A DNA stretch of 30,284 nt, from contig JAGWVC010000044.1 in assembly GCA_018971065.1 (NCBI GenBank), positions 1 to 30,284 of the forward strand, written 5' to 3'. This document shows, piece after piece, positions 16,682-25,007 of the stretch. The notes under the pieces were generated by a model. That model did not search any database, was not told the DNA's origin, and worked only from the letters and a program-made list of their open reading frames with translations. Numbering within the stretch: position 1 is the stretch's first letter; each line of letters starts with the position of its first letter. The translations under genes were made by a program, and so were the position numbers. The stretch comes from Sphingomonadales bacterium (lineage in GTDB: Bacteria > Pseudomonadota > Alphaproteobacteria > Sphingomonadales > Sphingomonadaceae).

Positions 16682-17176
16682 TCAGCCGTCGTCCTGGACG
16701 ATGGCCTCGTACATCCGGTCCAGCAGTTCGCTCAGCAACTGCTTCTCCCCCGGCGAAAGCTGGTGCAGCACCGCCGCTTCGGTCTGCCCCACCCGGGCAA
16801 ACAACTCGTCCAGTTTGGCGCACCCCGAATCGGTGACGTAGAGGGCATGGCGGCGCCGATCGGTGGTCGAACGCTCGCGCCTCGCCCAGCCCAGTTTCTC
16901 AAGCTCGTCCACGATTGCAACGGCAACCGACTTGTCCTGCCCCACCTCGCGCGACAACGCGATCTGCGAGATGCCGGGGTTGGCCTCGATGATCGCCAGC
17001 GACGAGAACAGCCCCGACCGCAGCCCCTGCCCCGACGTGACCGCCGCAAAGTTGCGCGACAGGTGATTCTGCACGCGGCGCAGGCGAAAGCCGACGAAAT
17101 CACCCAGCCTGCCCAGGCTGACCCGTTCCGGCGGGGTCACCGCAGCCTTGTCGCGCCGGGAGGATCTGGAATTCAT
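16682..17176 (-). CDS. MarR-family transcriptional regulator
   Basis: 164 residues. Winged helix-turn-helix at about 55-117: a helix around SLAIIEANPGISQIALSREV, recognition helix around DKSVAVAIVDELEKLGWARR, and wing with TTDRRRHALYVTD (Asp106-Arg107-Arg108 is the conserved DRR of the family). Flanking helices at 25-45 and 118-160 form the dimer domain. MarR proteins usually repress neighbouring catabolic genes and release DNA when a phenolic acid or acyl-CoA binds. The gene is divergent from the TRAP/CoA operon and upstream of, and codirectional with, the TonB/esterase unit, so it could control both. The ATG is the first plausible start; the ribosome site is weak (GGACCGG), so expression may be low. 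Confidence 0.92.
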   Translation of the reverse strand: MNSRSSRRDKAAVTPPERVSLGRLGDFVGFRLRRVQNHLSRNFAAVTSGQGLRSGLFSSLAIIEANPGISQIALSREVGQDKSVAVAIVDELEKLGWARRERSTTDRRRHALYVTDSGCAKLDELFARVGQTEAAVLHQLSPGEKQLLSELLDRMYEAIVQDDG

Positions 17177-17309
17177 GAGCGGGGCCGGTCCATTTTGTTG
17201 ACAATCAGGATGATTGAAATATTCTACTATCTATATCACTCAGCCATTAGACGGCCGGGATCGCACCCTGTCAACCACAGGCAAGCGCCCGATGCGGAGA
17301 GGGCAGACA
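17177..17309. promoter_or_regulatory. Divergent MarR/TRAP promoter region with inverted-repeat operator
   Basis: A perfect inverted repeat CAATCA-GGA-TGATTG is at 17202-17216. It overlaps a plus-strand promoter candidate: -35 TTGACA at 17198-17203, 16-bp spacer, -10 TATTCT at 17220-17225. A minus-strand -10 candidate TAGAAT (17226-17221) lies on top of the same spot. The region is markedly AT-rich compared with everything around it. The position and symmetry fit autoregulated MarR control of the divergent pair. A GGAGAG ribosome site for the TRAP small permease follows at about 17296-17301. Confidence 0.6.
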
Positions 17310-17831
17310 ATGGACCAACCGGCCGGATCAGGCCAGCCCGATGCCGACCTTTCGCCGGAATCCCCGGCGGATAGCCGCGCGCGCGGAAAACTGGCCGATA
17401 TTGCCTATGCGCTGGGCGCGCTCGGCCTGCTGGGCGCCACCGCTGCCGACGCACTGGCCGTTGCCGGGCGCCACACCGGCCTGCACCTGCTCGGCTCGAT
17501 CGAACTGGTCCAGGCGATGATGATCGTGCTGGGCGCCGCCGCGATGCTGATCGCCACGCTGACCGGTAACCACGCCAGCGTCCACATCGTCACCGGCCGC
17601 CTGTCGCCGCCGCTTCGGGCGCGACTCGCGCGGCTGGCGGCGCTGGCCGGCGCGGCGGTGTTCCTGATCCTTGCCGCCGGCTCGGCCTGGGTGGCGCGCG
17701 ACCTGTGGAGCGGGTTCGAACAGACCGAACTGCTGCACATTCCGCTGCGCTGGCTGCGGCTGCTGTGGATCGGCTTCGCGCTGCTGATCGCCTTGCGCTT
17801 CGCGCGCAACGCGCTGGGGAAACCGGCATGA
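17310..17831 (+). CDS. TRAP transporter small permease (DctQ-type)
   Basis: 173 residues with a charged cytosolic N-terminus and four hydrophobic segments (about 30-50, 62-85, 106-128 and 147-164), the DctQ layout. The GSIELVQ segment at 62-68 is the conserved family feature. It is the small membrane subunit of a Na+-dependent tripartite carrier for organic acids. The ATG was chosen for the GGAGAG site 8 bases upstream; an earlier in-frame ATG (17214) falls inside the promoter. It overlaps the next gene by ATGA. First gene of the eight-gene operon. Confidence 0.85.
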   Translation: MDQPAGSGQPDADLSPESPADSRARGKLADIAYALGALGLLGATAADALAVAGRHTGLHLLGSIELVQAMMIVLGAAAMLIATLTGNHASVHIVTGRLSPPLRARLARLAALAGAAVFLILAAGSAWVARDLWSGFEQTELLHIPLRWLRLLWIGFALLIALRFARNALGKPA

Positions 17832-19135
17832 TCGCGCCCGAACTGATCGGCCTCGCCGGCATCGTCGTGCTGATGGCGCTGCTGGCCGCCGGCATTCCGA
17901 TCGGCGTGGGCCTGCTGCTGGTCGGCATCGGCGGCCTCGCGGTGACGATCTCGCCCGAAGCCGCGCTGATCAAAGGCGGCGTCGTCTCGTTCGAGGTGAT
18001 CTCCAAATACGAACTGGGCGTGCTGCCGCTGTTCCTGCTGATGGCGCACATCTGCTTCGCCGCCGGCGCCAGCCGCGACTTCTTCGACGCCGCCGCCAGG
18101 TTCGTCGGCCACCGGCGCGGCGGGCTGGCGCTCGCCTCGATCGGCGGCTGCGCCGGGTTCGGCGCGATCAGCGGCTCCAGCCTCGCCACGGTCGCCACCA
18201 TTTCCTCGGTCGCGCTGCCGGAAATGCGGAAAGCCGGCTATCATCCCGGCTTCGCATCGGGCGCGCTGGCGGCGGGCGGCACGCTCGGCTCGCTGACCCC
18301 ACCTTCGGGCGCGCTGATCGTGTTCGGCATCATCGCCGAACAGTCGATTGGCAAGCTGTTCGCCGCCGCGATCGTGCCGGGGGTGACGCAGGCGCTGTCC
18401 TATGTCCTCACTATCCTGCTGTTGTGCACGCTCAACCCCGCGCTCGGCCCCGCCACCGCGCGGGTGCCGTGGCGCCAGCGCCTGCCCGCACTGCGCAAGG
18501 TGCTCGACATTCTCGCGCTGATCCTGTTCGTCATCGGCGGGCTGATGATCGGCTGGTTCACCCCCACCGAAGCCGCGTCGGTCGGCGTCTGCGGCGCGCT
18601 GGCGCTGCTGGCGTTTCGCGGCGGCTTCACGATTGGCGCGCTGGGCGAGGCGATCCGCGCCACGCTGCGCACCGCCGGCATGATCTACGTGGTCATCATC
18701 GGCGCGCTGGTGTTCGCCACCTTCATCTCGGTCACCGGCCTTACCGAGGCACTGTCCGGCGCGGTGATCCAGCTCCACGCCAGCCCGGTGGTCGCCATCG
18801 TCGCGATGACGCTGGTGCTGCTGCTGCTCGGCTCGTTCCTCGACGGCGTCGCGCTGATGCTGCTGACCACGCCGATCTTCCTGCCGATCGCGCAGCAACT
18901 CGGCTTCAGCCCGATCTGGTTCGGCATCTTCCTGGTGCGCACGATGGAAATCGGCTTCGTCCACCCGCCGCTGGGGCTGAACATCTACGTCATCCAGGGG
19001 CTGGCGAAGGACCTGTCGCTGGGCACCATCTTCCGCGGCGTCATCCCGTTCCTCGTCGCCGATTTCATCCATCTGGCGGCGCTGATCGCGTTCCCGGCGA
19101 TGGCCTTGTGGCTGCCAGGGCTGGTGGCGGGGTGA
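17828..19135 (+). CDS. TRAP transporter large permease (DctM-type)
   Basis: 435 residues, about twelve hydrophobic segments, the normal length for DctM. Typical family blocks are present: GIPIGVGLLLVGIGGLAV near the N-terminus, GGCAGFGAISGSSLATVATI at about 110-129, TLGSLTPPSGALIVFG (conserved PPS), WFTPTEAASVG, and PLGLNIYVIQG near the C-terminus. It forms the transport channel with DctQ and takes substrate from the binding protein encoded next. Start by ATGA overlap with the DctQ gene; a longer upstream frame is an artefact. Substrate class is carboxylic acids in this family; the exact one cannot be read. Confidence 0.93.
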   Translation: MIAPELIGLAGIVVLMALLAAGIPIGVGLLLVGIGGLAVTISPEAALIKGGVVSFEVISKYELGVLPLFLLMAHICFAAGASRDFFDAAARFVGHRRGGLALASIGGCAGFGAISGSSLATVATISSVALPEMRKAGYHPGFASGALAAGGTLGSLTPPSGALIVFGIIAEQSIGKLFAAAIVPGVTQALSYVLTILLLCTLNPALGPATARVPWRQRLPALRKVLDILALILFVIGGLMIGWFTPTEAASVGVCGALALLAFRGGFTIGALGEAIRATLRTAGMIYVVIIGALVFATFISVTGLTEALSGAVIQLHASPVVAIVAMTLVLLLLGSFLDGVALMLLTTPIFLPIAQQLGFSPIWFGIFLVRTMEIGFVHPPLGLNIYVIQGLAKDLSLGTIFRGVIPFLVADFIHLAALIAFPAMALWLPGLVAG

Positions 19136-20190
19136 TGGCCATGAAGCGCATTCTCGCCCCCCTGCTCGCCGCGCTCGTCGTCGCCTGTTCGCCGCCGCCG
19201 AAGCAGGCCGAAGTCACCCTGACTTACGCCAGCCCCTACCCCCCCACTCACCCGTTCAGCCGGGCGGACAGTGACTGGATGAAGGCGGTCACCGCAGCCA
19301 GCCACGGCCGCATCGCCTTCCGGCCCTACTGGTCCGGCTCGCTGCTGTCCTCGGACATGAGCATGGAGGAAATCCGCCACGGCCTCGCCGACATCGGCCT
19401 GATCACGCCGATCTACACACGCGGCGGCGCCCACATGCAGCGCGTGCAGGCGGGCTTCTACGGCGGCGTGAAGACGCTGCAGGATCAGGTAACCGTCTAT
19501 GACTGCCTCGCCGCGAAATTCCCGGCGTTCGGCAACGAACTGTCTGGCCTGCACGTGCTGGCGGTGCAGGGCGGCAACTTCCCCGGCGTGCTGACCCGCA
19601 GCCGGCCGGTGCGCACCCTCGCCGACCTCAGGGGTCTACGCCTGCGCGCCCAGACCGACAGCATCGACAGCTTGCGCGAACTGGGCGCCGATCCGGTGAA
19701 CATGCCGATGGGCGAAGTCTACTCGGCGCTGGCCAAGGGGGTGATCGACGGCGTCGTCGCCCCGGCCGACACCATCAAGAGCCTGCACTTCGCCGAAGTG
19801 GCGCACCATTTCACCACCCTACGCCTGTCGCGCGGCGCCTACCCGGCGCGCGCCATGTCGGACCGTGCCTGGCGCCGCCTGCCGCCTGATCTGCAAAAGC
19901 TGCTGGCCGATTCGAAGCCGGTCTGGGAAGCGGCGCTGGCGCGGCAGGTGCTGCGGGCAGAGAAGGCCGGCGTCGCCTATGCCGGTGGCCACGGGGTCGA
20001 GATGATCCCGCTGCCCGCCGCCGAACAGGCGCGCTTCGATGCGCTCTACAATGGCTTTGCCGTCAGGCAGGCCCGCGCGCTGTCCGCGTTCGGCCTCGAT
20101 GGCGAGCCCGTTTTCCACGAAGCCCAGCGCCTGATCGCGATGGGAACGCCGGCCTGTCCGGCAGCGACACATCCAGGAGTGCAGAAATGA
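19135..20190 (+). CDS. TRAP substrate-binding protein (DctP-type), predicted lipoprotein
   Basis: 351 residues. The N-terminus MAMKRILAPLLAALVVACS is a lipoprotein signal with Cys18 as the lipid-anchored residue, whereas most DctP proteins of Gram-negatives are soluble. The mature protein is the DctP fold: YASPYPPTHPFSR, GLADIGLI, GLRLRAQTD with Arg171 at the place of the conserved arginine that binds the substrate carboxylate, and MPMGEVYSALAKGVIDGVVAP. It captures an organic acid in the periplasm and delivers it to the DctQM membrane pair. The first ATG overlaps the DctM stop as TGATG; a second ATG two codons later is an alternative start. It overlaps the next gene by ATGA. Confidence 0.88.
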   Translation: MAMKRILAPLLAALVVACSPPPKQAEVTLTYASPYPPTHPFSRADSDWMKAVTAASHGRIAFRPYWSGSLLSSDMSMEEIRHGLADIGLITPIYTRGGAHMQRVQAGFYGGVKTLQDQVTVYDCLAAKFPAFGNELSGLHVLAVQGGNFPGVLTRSRPVRTLADLRGLRLRAQTDSIDSLRELGADPVNMPMGEVYSALAKGVIDGVVAPADTIKSLHFAEVAHHFTTLRLSRGAYPARAMSDRAWRRLPPDLQKLLADSKPVWEAALARQVLRAEKAGVAYAGGHGVEMIPLPAAEQARFDALYNGFAVRQARALSAFGLDGEPVFHEAQRLIAMGTPACPAATHPGVQK

Positions 20191-21437
20191 GCAACGGCAG
20201 CGACCTTCTCCACAGGCCGCTCGAAGGCCTGACCGTGGTCGACCTTACCCGCGCGCTGGCCGGCCCTTACTGCACGATGCTGCTGGCTGGCCTTGGCGCC
20301 AGGGTCATCAAGGTCGAGGAGCCGAAGGGCGGCGATCTGGCGCGTGAGAACAGCCCCTATATCGGCCGCGACGGCATCGTCGTCGAGCGCCGCCACGAGG
20401 ACGACATCTCGCTCAGCCACCTGACGCGCGGGCGCGGCAAGTACGGCGTCTCGCTGGACCTGAAGAAGGCCGAGGCGCGCGAGGTCTATTTCGATCTGGT
20501 CCGCAACGCCGACATCGTCGTCGAGAATTTCACCGCCGGCACCGCCGACCGGCTGGGCATCGGCTATGCCGCCTGCCGCGCGGTGAACCCCGGCGTGATC
20601 TTCGCCTCGCTGTCGGGGTTCGGCGCCACCGACCGCGACGGCAAGGCGATGGACGTGATCATCCAGGCGCTGTCGGGCGCGATGTACACCAGCGGCGAGC
20701 CGGGCCACCCGCCGGTGCGCATCGGCATCCCGGTGGCCGACATGCTGGCGCCGGTGTTCACCGTTATCGGCATCCTGGCCGCGCTGGAGCAGCGCCACAA
20801 GACCGGGGTGGGCCAGCATGTCGATGTATCGATGCTGGGCGCGCTGACCTCGTTCGTGGCGATCGAGAACTGGTCGGCAATGGCCGCCGCCGGAATGCCG
20901 GCACGCACCGGGTTGACCGTGCAGCGGCTCAGCCCGTTCGGCGTGTTCGAATGCGCCGACGGCTATGTCGCGGTGGTCGCCGTCCACGAACCGCTGGCGC
21001 GCGGGCTGTTCGCGGCGATGGGCCAGCCGGACCTCGCCGACGACCCGCGCTTCGCCAACCGCGATGCCCGCGTCGCCAATGCCACCGAGCTGGAGGCGCG
21101 GATCAACGCCTGGTCCAGCCGATTGCCGATGGCCGACGTGCTGCGCGCACTGGACGCGCAAGGCGTGCCGGTCGCCCCGGTGCGGCACCCGGAGGACGCG
21201 CTGGTCGATCCGCGCGTGGTGGCCCGGCAGGAAACGATGGCGGTGTCGCACCCCACCTATGGCTCGCGCATCGACTTGCGCACCGCCGGCGTCCCCATCC
21301 AGTTTTCGGGTGCCACCACCGGCTTCGACGATGCGCTGCCAGTCCGCATCGGCGAGCATAACGAGGCAATCCTGAAGGGCCTGCTGGGCTATGACGACGC
21401 GCGGCTGGAGGCGCTGAAGGCGGCGGGCGCGCTGTGA
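20187..21437 (+). CDS. CaiB/BaiF class III CoA-transferase (1)
   Basis: 416 residues, the usual length. Family blocks: GLTVVDLTRALAGPYCTMLLA at the N-terminus, GARVIKVEEPKGGD, ADIVVENFTAG, SLSGFG, and IGIPVADMLAPVF with Asp185 at the position of the catalytic aspartate that forms the acyl-anhydride in FRC-type enzymes, then GQHVDVSM. It would move CoA from a donor thioester to a free carboxylic acid, so it can activate the acid imported by the preceding TRAP proteins. AGGAG precedes the ATG, which overlaps the DctP stop; the next gene starts in a GTGA overlap with its stop. Closest in general layout to formyl-CoA or succinyl-CoA transferases; donor and acceptor unknown. Confidence 0.9.
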   Translation: MSNGSDLLHRPLEGLTVVDLTRALAGPYCTMLLAGLGARVIKVEEPKGGDLARENSPYIGRDGIVVERRHEDDISLSHLTRGRGKYGVSLDLKKAEAREVYFDLVRNADIVVENFTAGTADRLGIGYAACRAVNPGVIFASLSGFGATDRDGKAMDVIIQALSGAMYTSGEPGHPPVRIGIPVADMLAPVFTVIGILAALEQRHKTGVGQHVDVSMLGALTSFVAIENWSAMAAAGMPARTGLTVQRLSPFGVFECADGYVAVVAVHEPLARGLFAAMGQPDLADDPRFANRDARVANATELEARINAWSSRLPMADVLRALDAQGVPVAPVRHPEDALVDPRVVARQETMAVSHPTYGSRIDLRTAGVPIQFSGATTGFDDALPVRIGEHNEAILKGLLGYDDARLEALKAAGAL

Positions 21438-23821
21438 CGGCTACCCTTTCTGTCGATCCCGACGCGGAAGTTGCCCGCGCGCTGGCGGCAGGCCGCCGGC
21501 CGCTGCGCACGCTGGGCTTCGATGCGCCGCGCGCCCGGCTGATCGCGGCGGGTTTCCAGCCGATCCGCCTCGTCGCCCCGCGCCTTGCCGCCACCCCGCG
21601 CGCCGATGCGATCATGGGCGCGGCGGAAATGGGCCCGCGTGGCCGGCGCCTGCTGGAAGTGCTGGTCGCCCCGGCCATGCCCGAGGTGCCGCTGCTGATC
21701 ACCCAGGCCGATAACGACCAGGCGCAGATCTTCGCCGCGCTGCGCGAACTGGGGCGGCTGGGTGAGCCGGTGCCGCGCCACATCCATTTCTGCGACCTTT
21801 TGCACATGGAACGCGACAGCACCCGCACCTACAACGCTGCGCGGCTGGCACAGCTTGACGACTGGCTGGTGGCGCAGAGCGGCACCCGGCCCGATGCCCC
21901 GTCGCTGGCCCGCGCCGAAGCGCTGCTGGCCGAACAGCGCGCGCTGCTGGCTCTGCTCGACGCGGCCCGGCTGGCGGGCACGCTGGTCGGCAGCGCCTTT
22001 CTCGAAGCCGTCGCCGCCACCGCCATCCTGCCCGTGGACGAGGCCAACGCCGCGCTAGCCGCGCTGTTGTCGGAAACGGCGGCAACCGGCGCCGATGGCC
22101 CCCGCGTGCTGCTGTGCGGCACCGCGCAGGAAGGGCCGGAACTGACACTGGCGGTGGAAGCGCTGGGCGCCCGCATCGTCGGCGAGGAACACCCGTGGGG
22201 CTTGGCCTTCGCGGCGGGAACACCAATCCCCCCGCGCGTGCAATCGCCGTTCGCGCTCGGCAAGCGCATTGCCGCGCTGGCCACCGAACGCCACCCCGAT
22301 CTGGTGCTTCATCTCGCCATCGATGGCGACGAAGCCGCACCGTGGGACGTTGCCGCAATCCTGCGCGCGCTGCCCGATGGCACGCGCTTCGCCACGCTGC
22401 GCTGCGGCTCGGTGCCCGATGCCGCTTTCACCGACGCGGTGGCGACACTGCTGGCCGGCAAACCGGCGCAACCCGCCCAACCCCCGCTGGTGTCGAGCGC
22501 AGTCGAGACACCCAAGCCCGTCCCCCGCCCGCGCAGCGAAACCCGCAGCCGCAAGTCGCTGGCATCGGTGGCGGATGTGAACGCCTACAACCGCGACTGG
22601 TTCGCCTCGGTCCGCGCGGCTGTTGCCGCCGGTTCGCCGTTCGCGCTGGCCAACGCCAATGCCCCGCAGGAAATCCTGCGCGCGCTGGATATCCCGTTCG
22701 TGGTCAACCAGTGGTGGGCCTCGATCGTCGCCGCCAAGCAGCAATCGCGCCGCTATCAGGCGCTGCTGCGCGCGCACGACTACCCCAGCGATGTCGAGGC
22801 CTATTCGGCGCAAGGGCTGGCCGCGCTGTTCGACGACGATGCCGAAAACGCGCCGTGGGGCGGGCTGCCGAAGCCCGATTTCGTCCATGCCGTCGCCACC
22901 TCGGACCCGACGCCGAAGCTGTTCGAGCAGTGGGGCGCCGAAGCGGGTGCCGATTGCTTCGTCTACGAACGCACGATCGACCCCCGCCCCGACCTGTTTG
23001 CCGACTGGTGGGCGCAATTGCCCGCGCACTGGGACAGCGTGCTGGAGCCCGAGCGGGTGGACCTGATGCTGGCGGAAATCCGCGACGTGATCGCCCGCCT
23101 CGAAACCGCCACCGGGCGCACCTTCAGCCCCCAGCGCTTCGCCGAAGTGATGGCGCTGGTGAACGAGCAGGAGGAATACTACCGCAAAACCCGCGATCTG
23201 GTTGCCCGCACCGTGCCCGCGCCGATCGGCGTGGTCGATTCGATGCCCGCGACGATGGTGCCGCAATGGCATCGCGGCACCGAATGGGCGCGCGATGCGG
23301 CGAAAGCCTTCCATGACGAGGTGCAGGCCCGCGTCGATGCCGGGCTGGCCGCCTGCCCCAATGAACGCGTGCGCCTGATGTGGGTGGGGCGCGGGCTGTG
23401 GAGCGAGATGGGCTTTTACCAGAAGTGGGAGGAAAGCCACGGCGCGGTGTTCGTCTGGTCGATGTACCTGGCGCTGGCGGCGGATGGCTATATCCGCGAT
23501 CTTTCCGGCGGGCGCGATCCGCTGCGCGCGCTGGCAAGCCGGGTGATCTGCATGGGCGACGAGTTGCGGATGCCCACGTGGGCAGGTCCGTGGCATGTGC
23601 ATGAGGCGCAGACGCACAGCGTCGATGGGGTGGTGGCGTTGCAGGATGCCGATCCGTTCGTGGTCCGCGCGTTGCGCGCCGCCGGGTTCCCGGTGCTGGA
23701 AATCGCCGCCGACAACTTCAACCGCGAGAGCGAGGATGCCGCCGCGATCGAGGTGGCGATCACCGCGTTCATCGCCGGGCCGTGCAGCCAGCGGGCGGAG
23801 CAGCGTCATGGCAAGGCCTGA
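21434..23821 (+). CDS. Double 2-hydroxyacyl-CoA dehydratase-like (HgdB/BcrC-type) fusion protein
   Basis: 795 residues. Two HgdB-like regions can be made out. The N-terminal one (about 20-345) has a glycine-rich strand RVLLCGTAQEG followed by LTLAVEALGARIVGEEHPWG. The C-terminal one (about 383-785) has SPFALANANAPQEILRALDIP, WGGLPKPDF, the helix EVMALVNEQEEYYRKTRDLV, and VDGVVALQDADPF...GFPVLEIAADN. A Pro/Ser/Arg-rich linker (about 345-376) joins them. Active family members form heterodimers with [4Fe-4S] clusters bound by three cysteines and dehydrate 2-hydroxyacyl-CoA. At the matching places here I read PSDVEAY (451-457), ATSDPTP and LQDADPF, with no cysteine. The start is GTG in a GTGA overlap with the CoA-transferase. 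It overlaps the next gene by 14 bp. No ATP-dependent activator is encoded nearby. Family likely; activity unknown. Confidence 0.7.
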   Translation: MTATLSVDPDAEVARALAAGRRPLRTLGFDAPRARLIAAGFQPIRLVAPRLAATPRADAIMGAAEMGPRGRRLLEVLVAPAMPEVPLLITQADNDQAQIFAALRELGRLGEPVPRHIHFCDLLHMERDSTRTYNAARLAQLDDWLVAQSGTRPDAPSLARAEALLAEQRALLALLDAARLAGTLVGSAFLEAVAATAILPVDEANAALAALLSETAATGADGPRVLLCGTAQEGPELTLAVEALGARIVGEEHPWGLAFAAGTPIPPRVQSPFALGKRIAALATERHPDLVLHLAIDGDEAAPWDVAAILRALPDGTRFATLRCGSVPDAAFTDAVATLLAGKPAQPAQPPLVSSAVETPKPVPRPRSETRSRKSLASVADVNAYNRDWFASVRAAVAAGSPFALANANAPQEILRALDIPFVVNQWWASIVAAKQQSRRYQALLRAHDYPSDVEAYSAQGLAALFDDDAENAPWGGLPKPDFVHAVATSDPTPKLFEQWGAEAGADCFVYERTIDPRPDLFADWWAQLPAHWDSVLEPERVDLMLAEIRDVIARLETATGRTFSPQRFAEVMALVNEQEEYYRKTRDLVARTVPAPIGVVDSMPATMVPQWHRGTEWARDAAKAFHDEVQARVDAGLAACPNERVRLMWVGRGLWSEMGFYQKWEESHGAVFVWSMYLALAADGYIRDLSGGRDPLRALASRVICMGDELRMPTWAGPWHVHEAQTHSVDGVVALQDADPFVVRALRAAGFPVLEIAADNFNRESEDAAAIEVAITAFIAGPCSQRAEQRHGKA

Positions 23822-25007
23822 ACCTTCGGCGCTTGATGGCCTGAAGATCGTCGATTTCTCGCGCTTCCTCCCGGGCGCCTATGCCAGCTGGATCGCCGCC
23901 GACATGGGCGCAGAGGTGGTGCGGATCGAACACCCGCGCGAGCTGGCCAAGCAGGCGGCGATGTTCGGGCATGACGACGACGACGATGCCGCCGCCGCGC
24001 GCCGCCGCGCAAGGCCTACTTATACCCGCAACAAGCGCAGCCTTTGCATCAACCCCGGCCATGCCGCCGCGCGGCCGGTGCTGGAACGGCTGATCGTGGC
24101 TGCCGACGTGCTGATCGAGGATTACCGCCCCGGGGTGATGGCCGACATGGGCTATGGCCCGGCCGCAATGGCCACACTGAACCCGCGCCTCGTCTATCTT
24201 TCCGTCAGCTTCGCCGGGCAGACCGGGCCGCTGGCCGGGCGCGCCGGGCACGATCCGCTGGCGCTGGCACTGGCGGGCACGCTGGGGCGGCTGAACGGCC
24301 TGCCCACGCCCTCGCTGCCCGGCCTGCAGGTGGCGGACGTGTTGACCGGTGCCCATGCCACCATCGCCATGCTGCTGGCGCTGGCCGCGCGCGACCGGCG
24401 CGGCAGCGGCGAGCATGTCGATGTGGCAATGTCGGATTCGTCACTGCCGCTGCTGCTGGTGTCGATGGGGCGGCATGACAACCTCGACGAACTGGCCACG
24501 CCGGGCACCTGGCATCCCAAGGGCGGGGTGTGGGAATGCGCAGACGGCGGCTACTTGTGCACCACCGACATGGAACCCGCCTATTGGGCACGGTTCTGCA
24601 CGGCAATCGGCAAGCCGGAATTCGCCGCCCGCCAGCACGACACCACCGCGCACCCGATCATGCAGGCCGAAATCGCCGCCGTGCTGCGCACCCGGCCGCG
24701 CGACGAATGGTTCGCTCTGCTGGGCGCGGCGCAGACTCAGGCGATGCCGGTCTACACCCCCGCCGAAGCGCTGGCCCACCCGCACAACCGCGCGCGCGGG
24801 CGGGTGGTGGAGGTGCCGTTGGCCGGGCAGGAACCGCTGGCGCAGTTGTCGCTGCCGTTCGGCTTTTCGCAAACCGCCGCCGTCCCGCCCCGCGCCGCCG
24901 CCGCGCCGGGGGCCGACAACGCCGCGCTGCTGGCCGAACTGGGCTTCGATGCCGCCGAACTGGAAGCCGCCGGCGCCTTTTCCACCGAACGAGGCCCCCG
25001 CCCATGA
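23808..25007 (+). CDS. CaiB/BaiF family protein (2), alpha-methylacyl-CoA racemase-like
   Basis: 399 residues. CaiB/BaiF blocks: GLKIVDFSRFLPGAYASWIA, MGAEVVRIEHP, TRNKRSLCIN, ADVLIEDYRPG, SFAGQTGPLAGRAGHDPLAL, and LQVADVLTGAHAT. It has His148 in AGHD and Asp177 in VADV, which line up by eye with the His126/Asp156 acid-base pair of the mycobacterial alpha-methylacyl-CoA racemase. This points to 2-epimerisation of an acyl-CoA rather than CoA transfer. A run of five Asp (about 56-60) followed by Ala/Arg-rich sequence is an odd insertion near the N-terminal third. The ATG lies 14 bp inside the preceding gene with a GGGCGGAG ribosome site. It overlaps the next gene by ATGA. Confidence 0.85.
   Translation: MARPEPSALDGLKIVDFSRFLPGAYASWIAADMGAEVVRIEHPRELAKQAAMFGHDDDDDAAAARRRARPTYTRNKRSLCINPGHAAARPVLERLIVAADVLIEDYRPGVMADMGYGPAAMATLNPRLVYLSVSFAGQTGPLAGRAGHDPLALALAGTLGRLNGLPTPSLPGLQVADVLTGAHATIAMLLALAARDRRGSGEHVDVAMSDSSLPLLLVSMGRHDNLDELATPGTWHPKGGVWECADGGYLCTTDMEPAYWARFCTAIGKPEFAARQHDTTAHPIMQAEIAAVLRTRPRDEWFALLGAAQTQAMPVYTPAEALAHPHNRARGRVVEVPLAGQEPLAQLSLPFGFSQTAAVPPRAAAAPGADNAALLAELGFDAAELEAAGAFSTERGPRP

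Noticed and set aside
17405..19072. Minus-strand open frame opposite the TRAP permeases
   Set aside because: Asp/Gln/Arg-rich translation without hydrophobic or domain features; plus-strand DctQ and DctM are clear.
22055..23809. Minus-strand open frame opposite the HgdB-like gene
   Set aside because: Shadow frame; Arg/His/Gly-rich, no motif.
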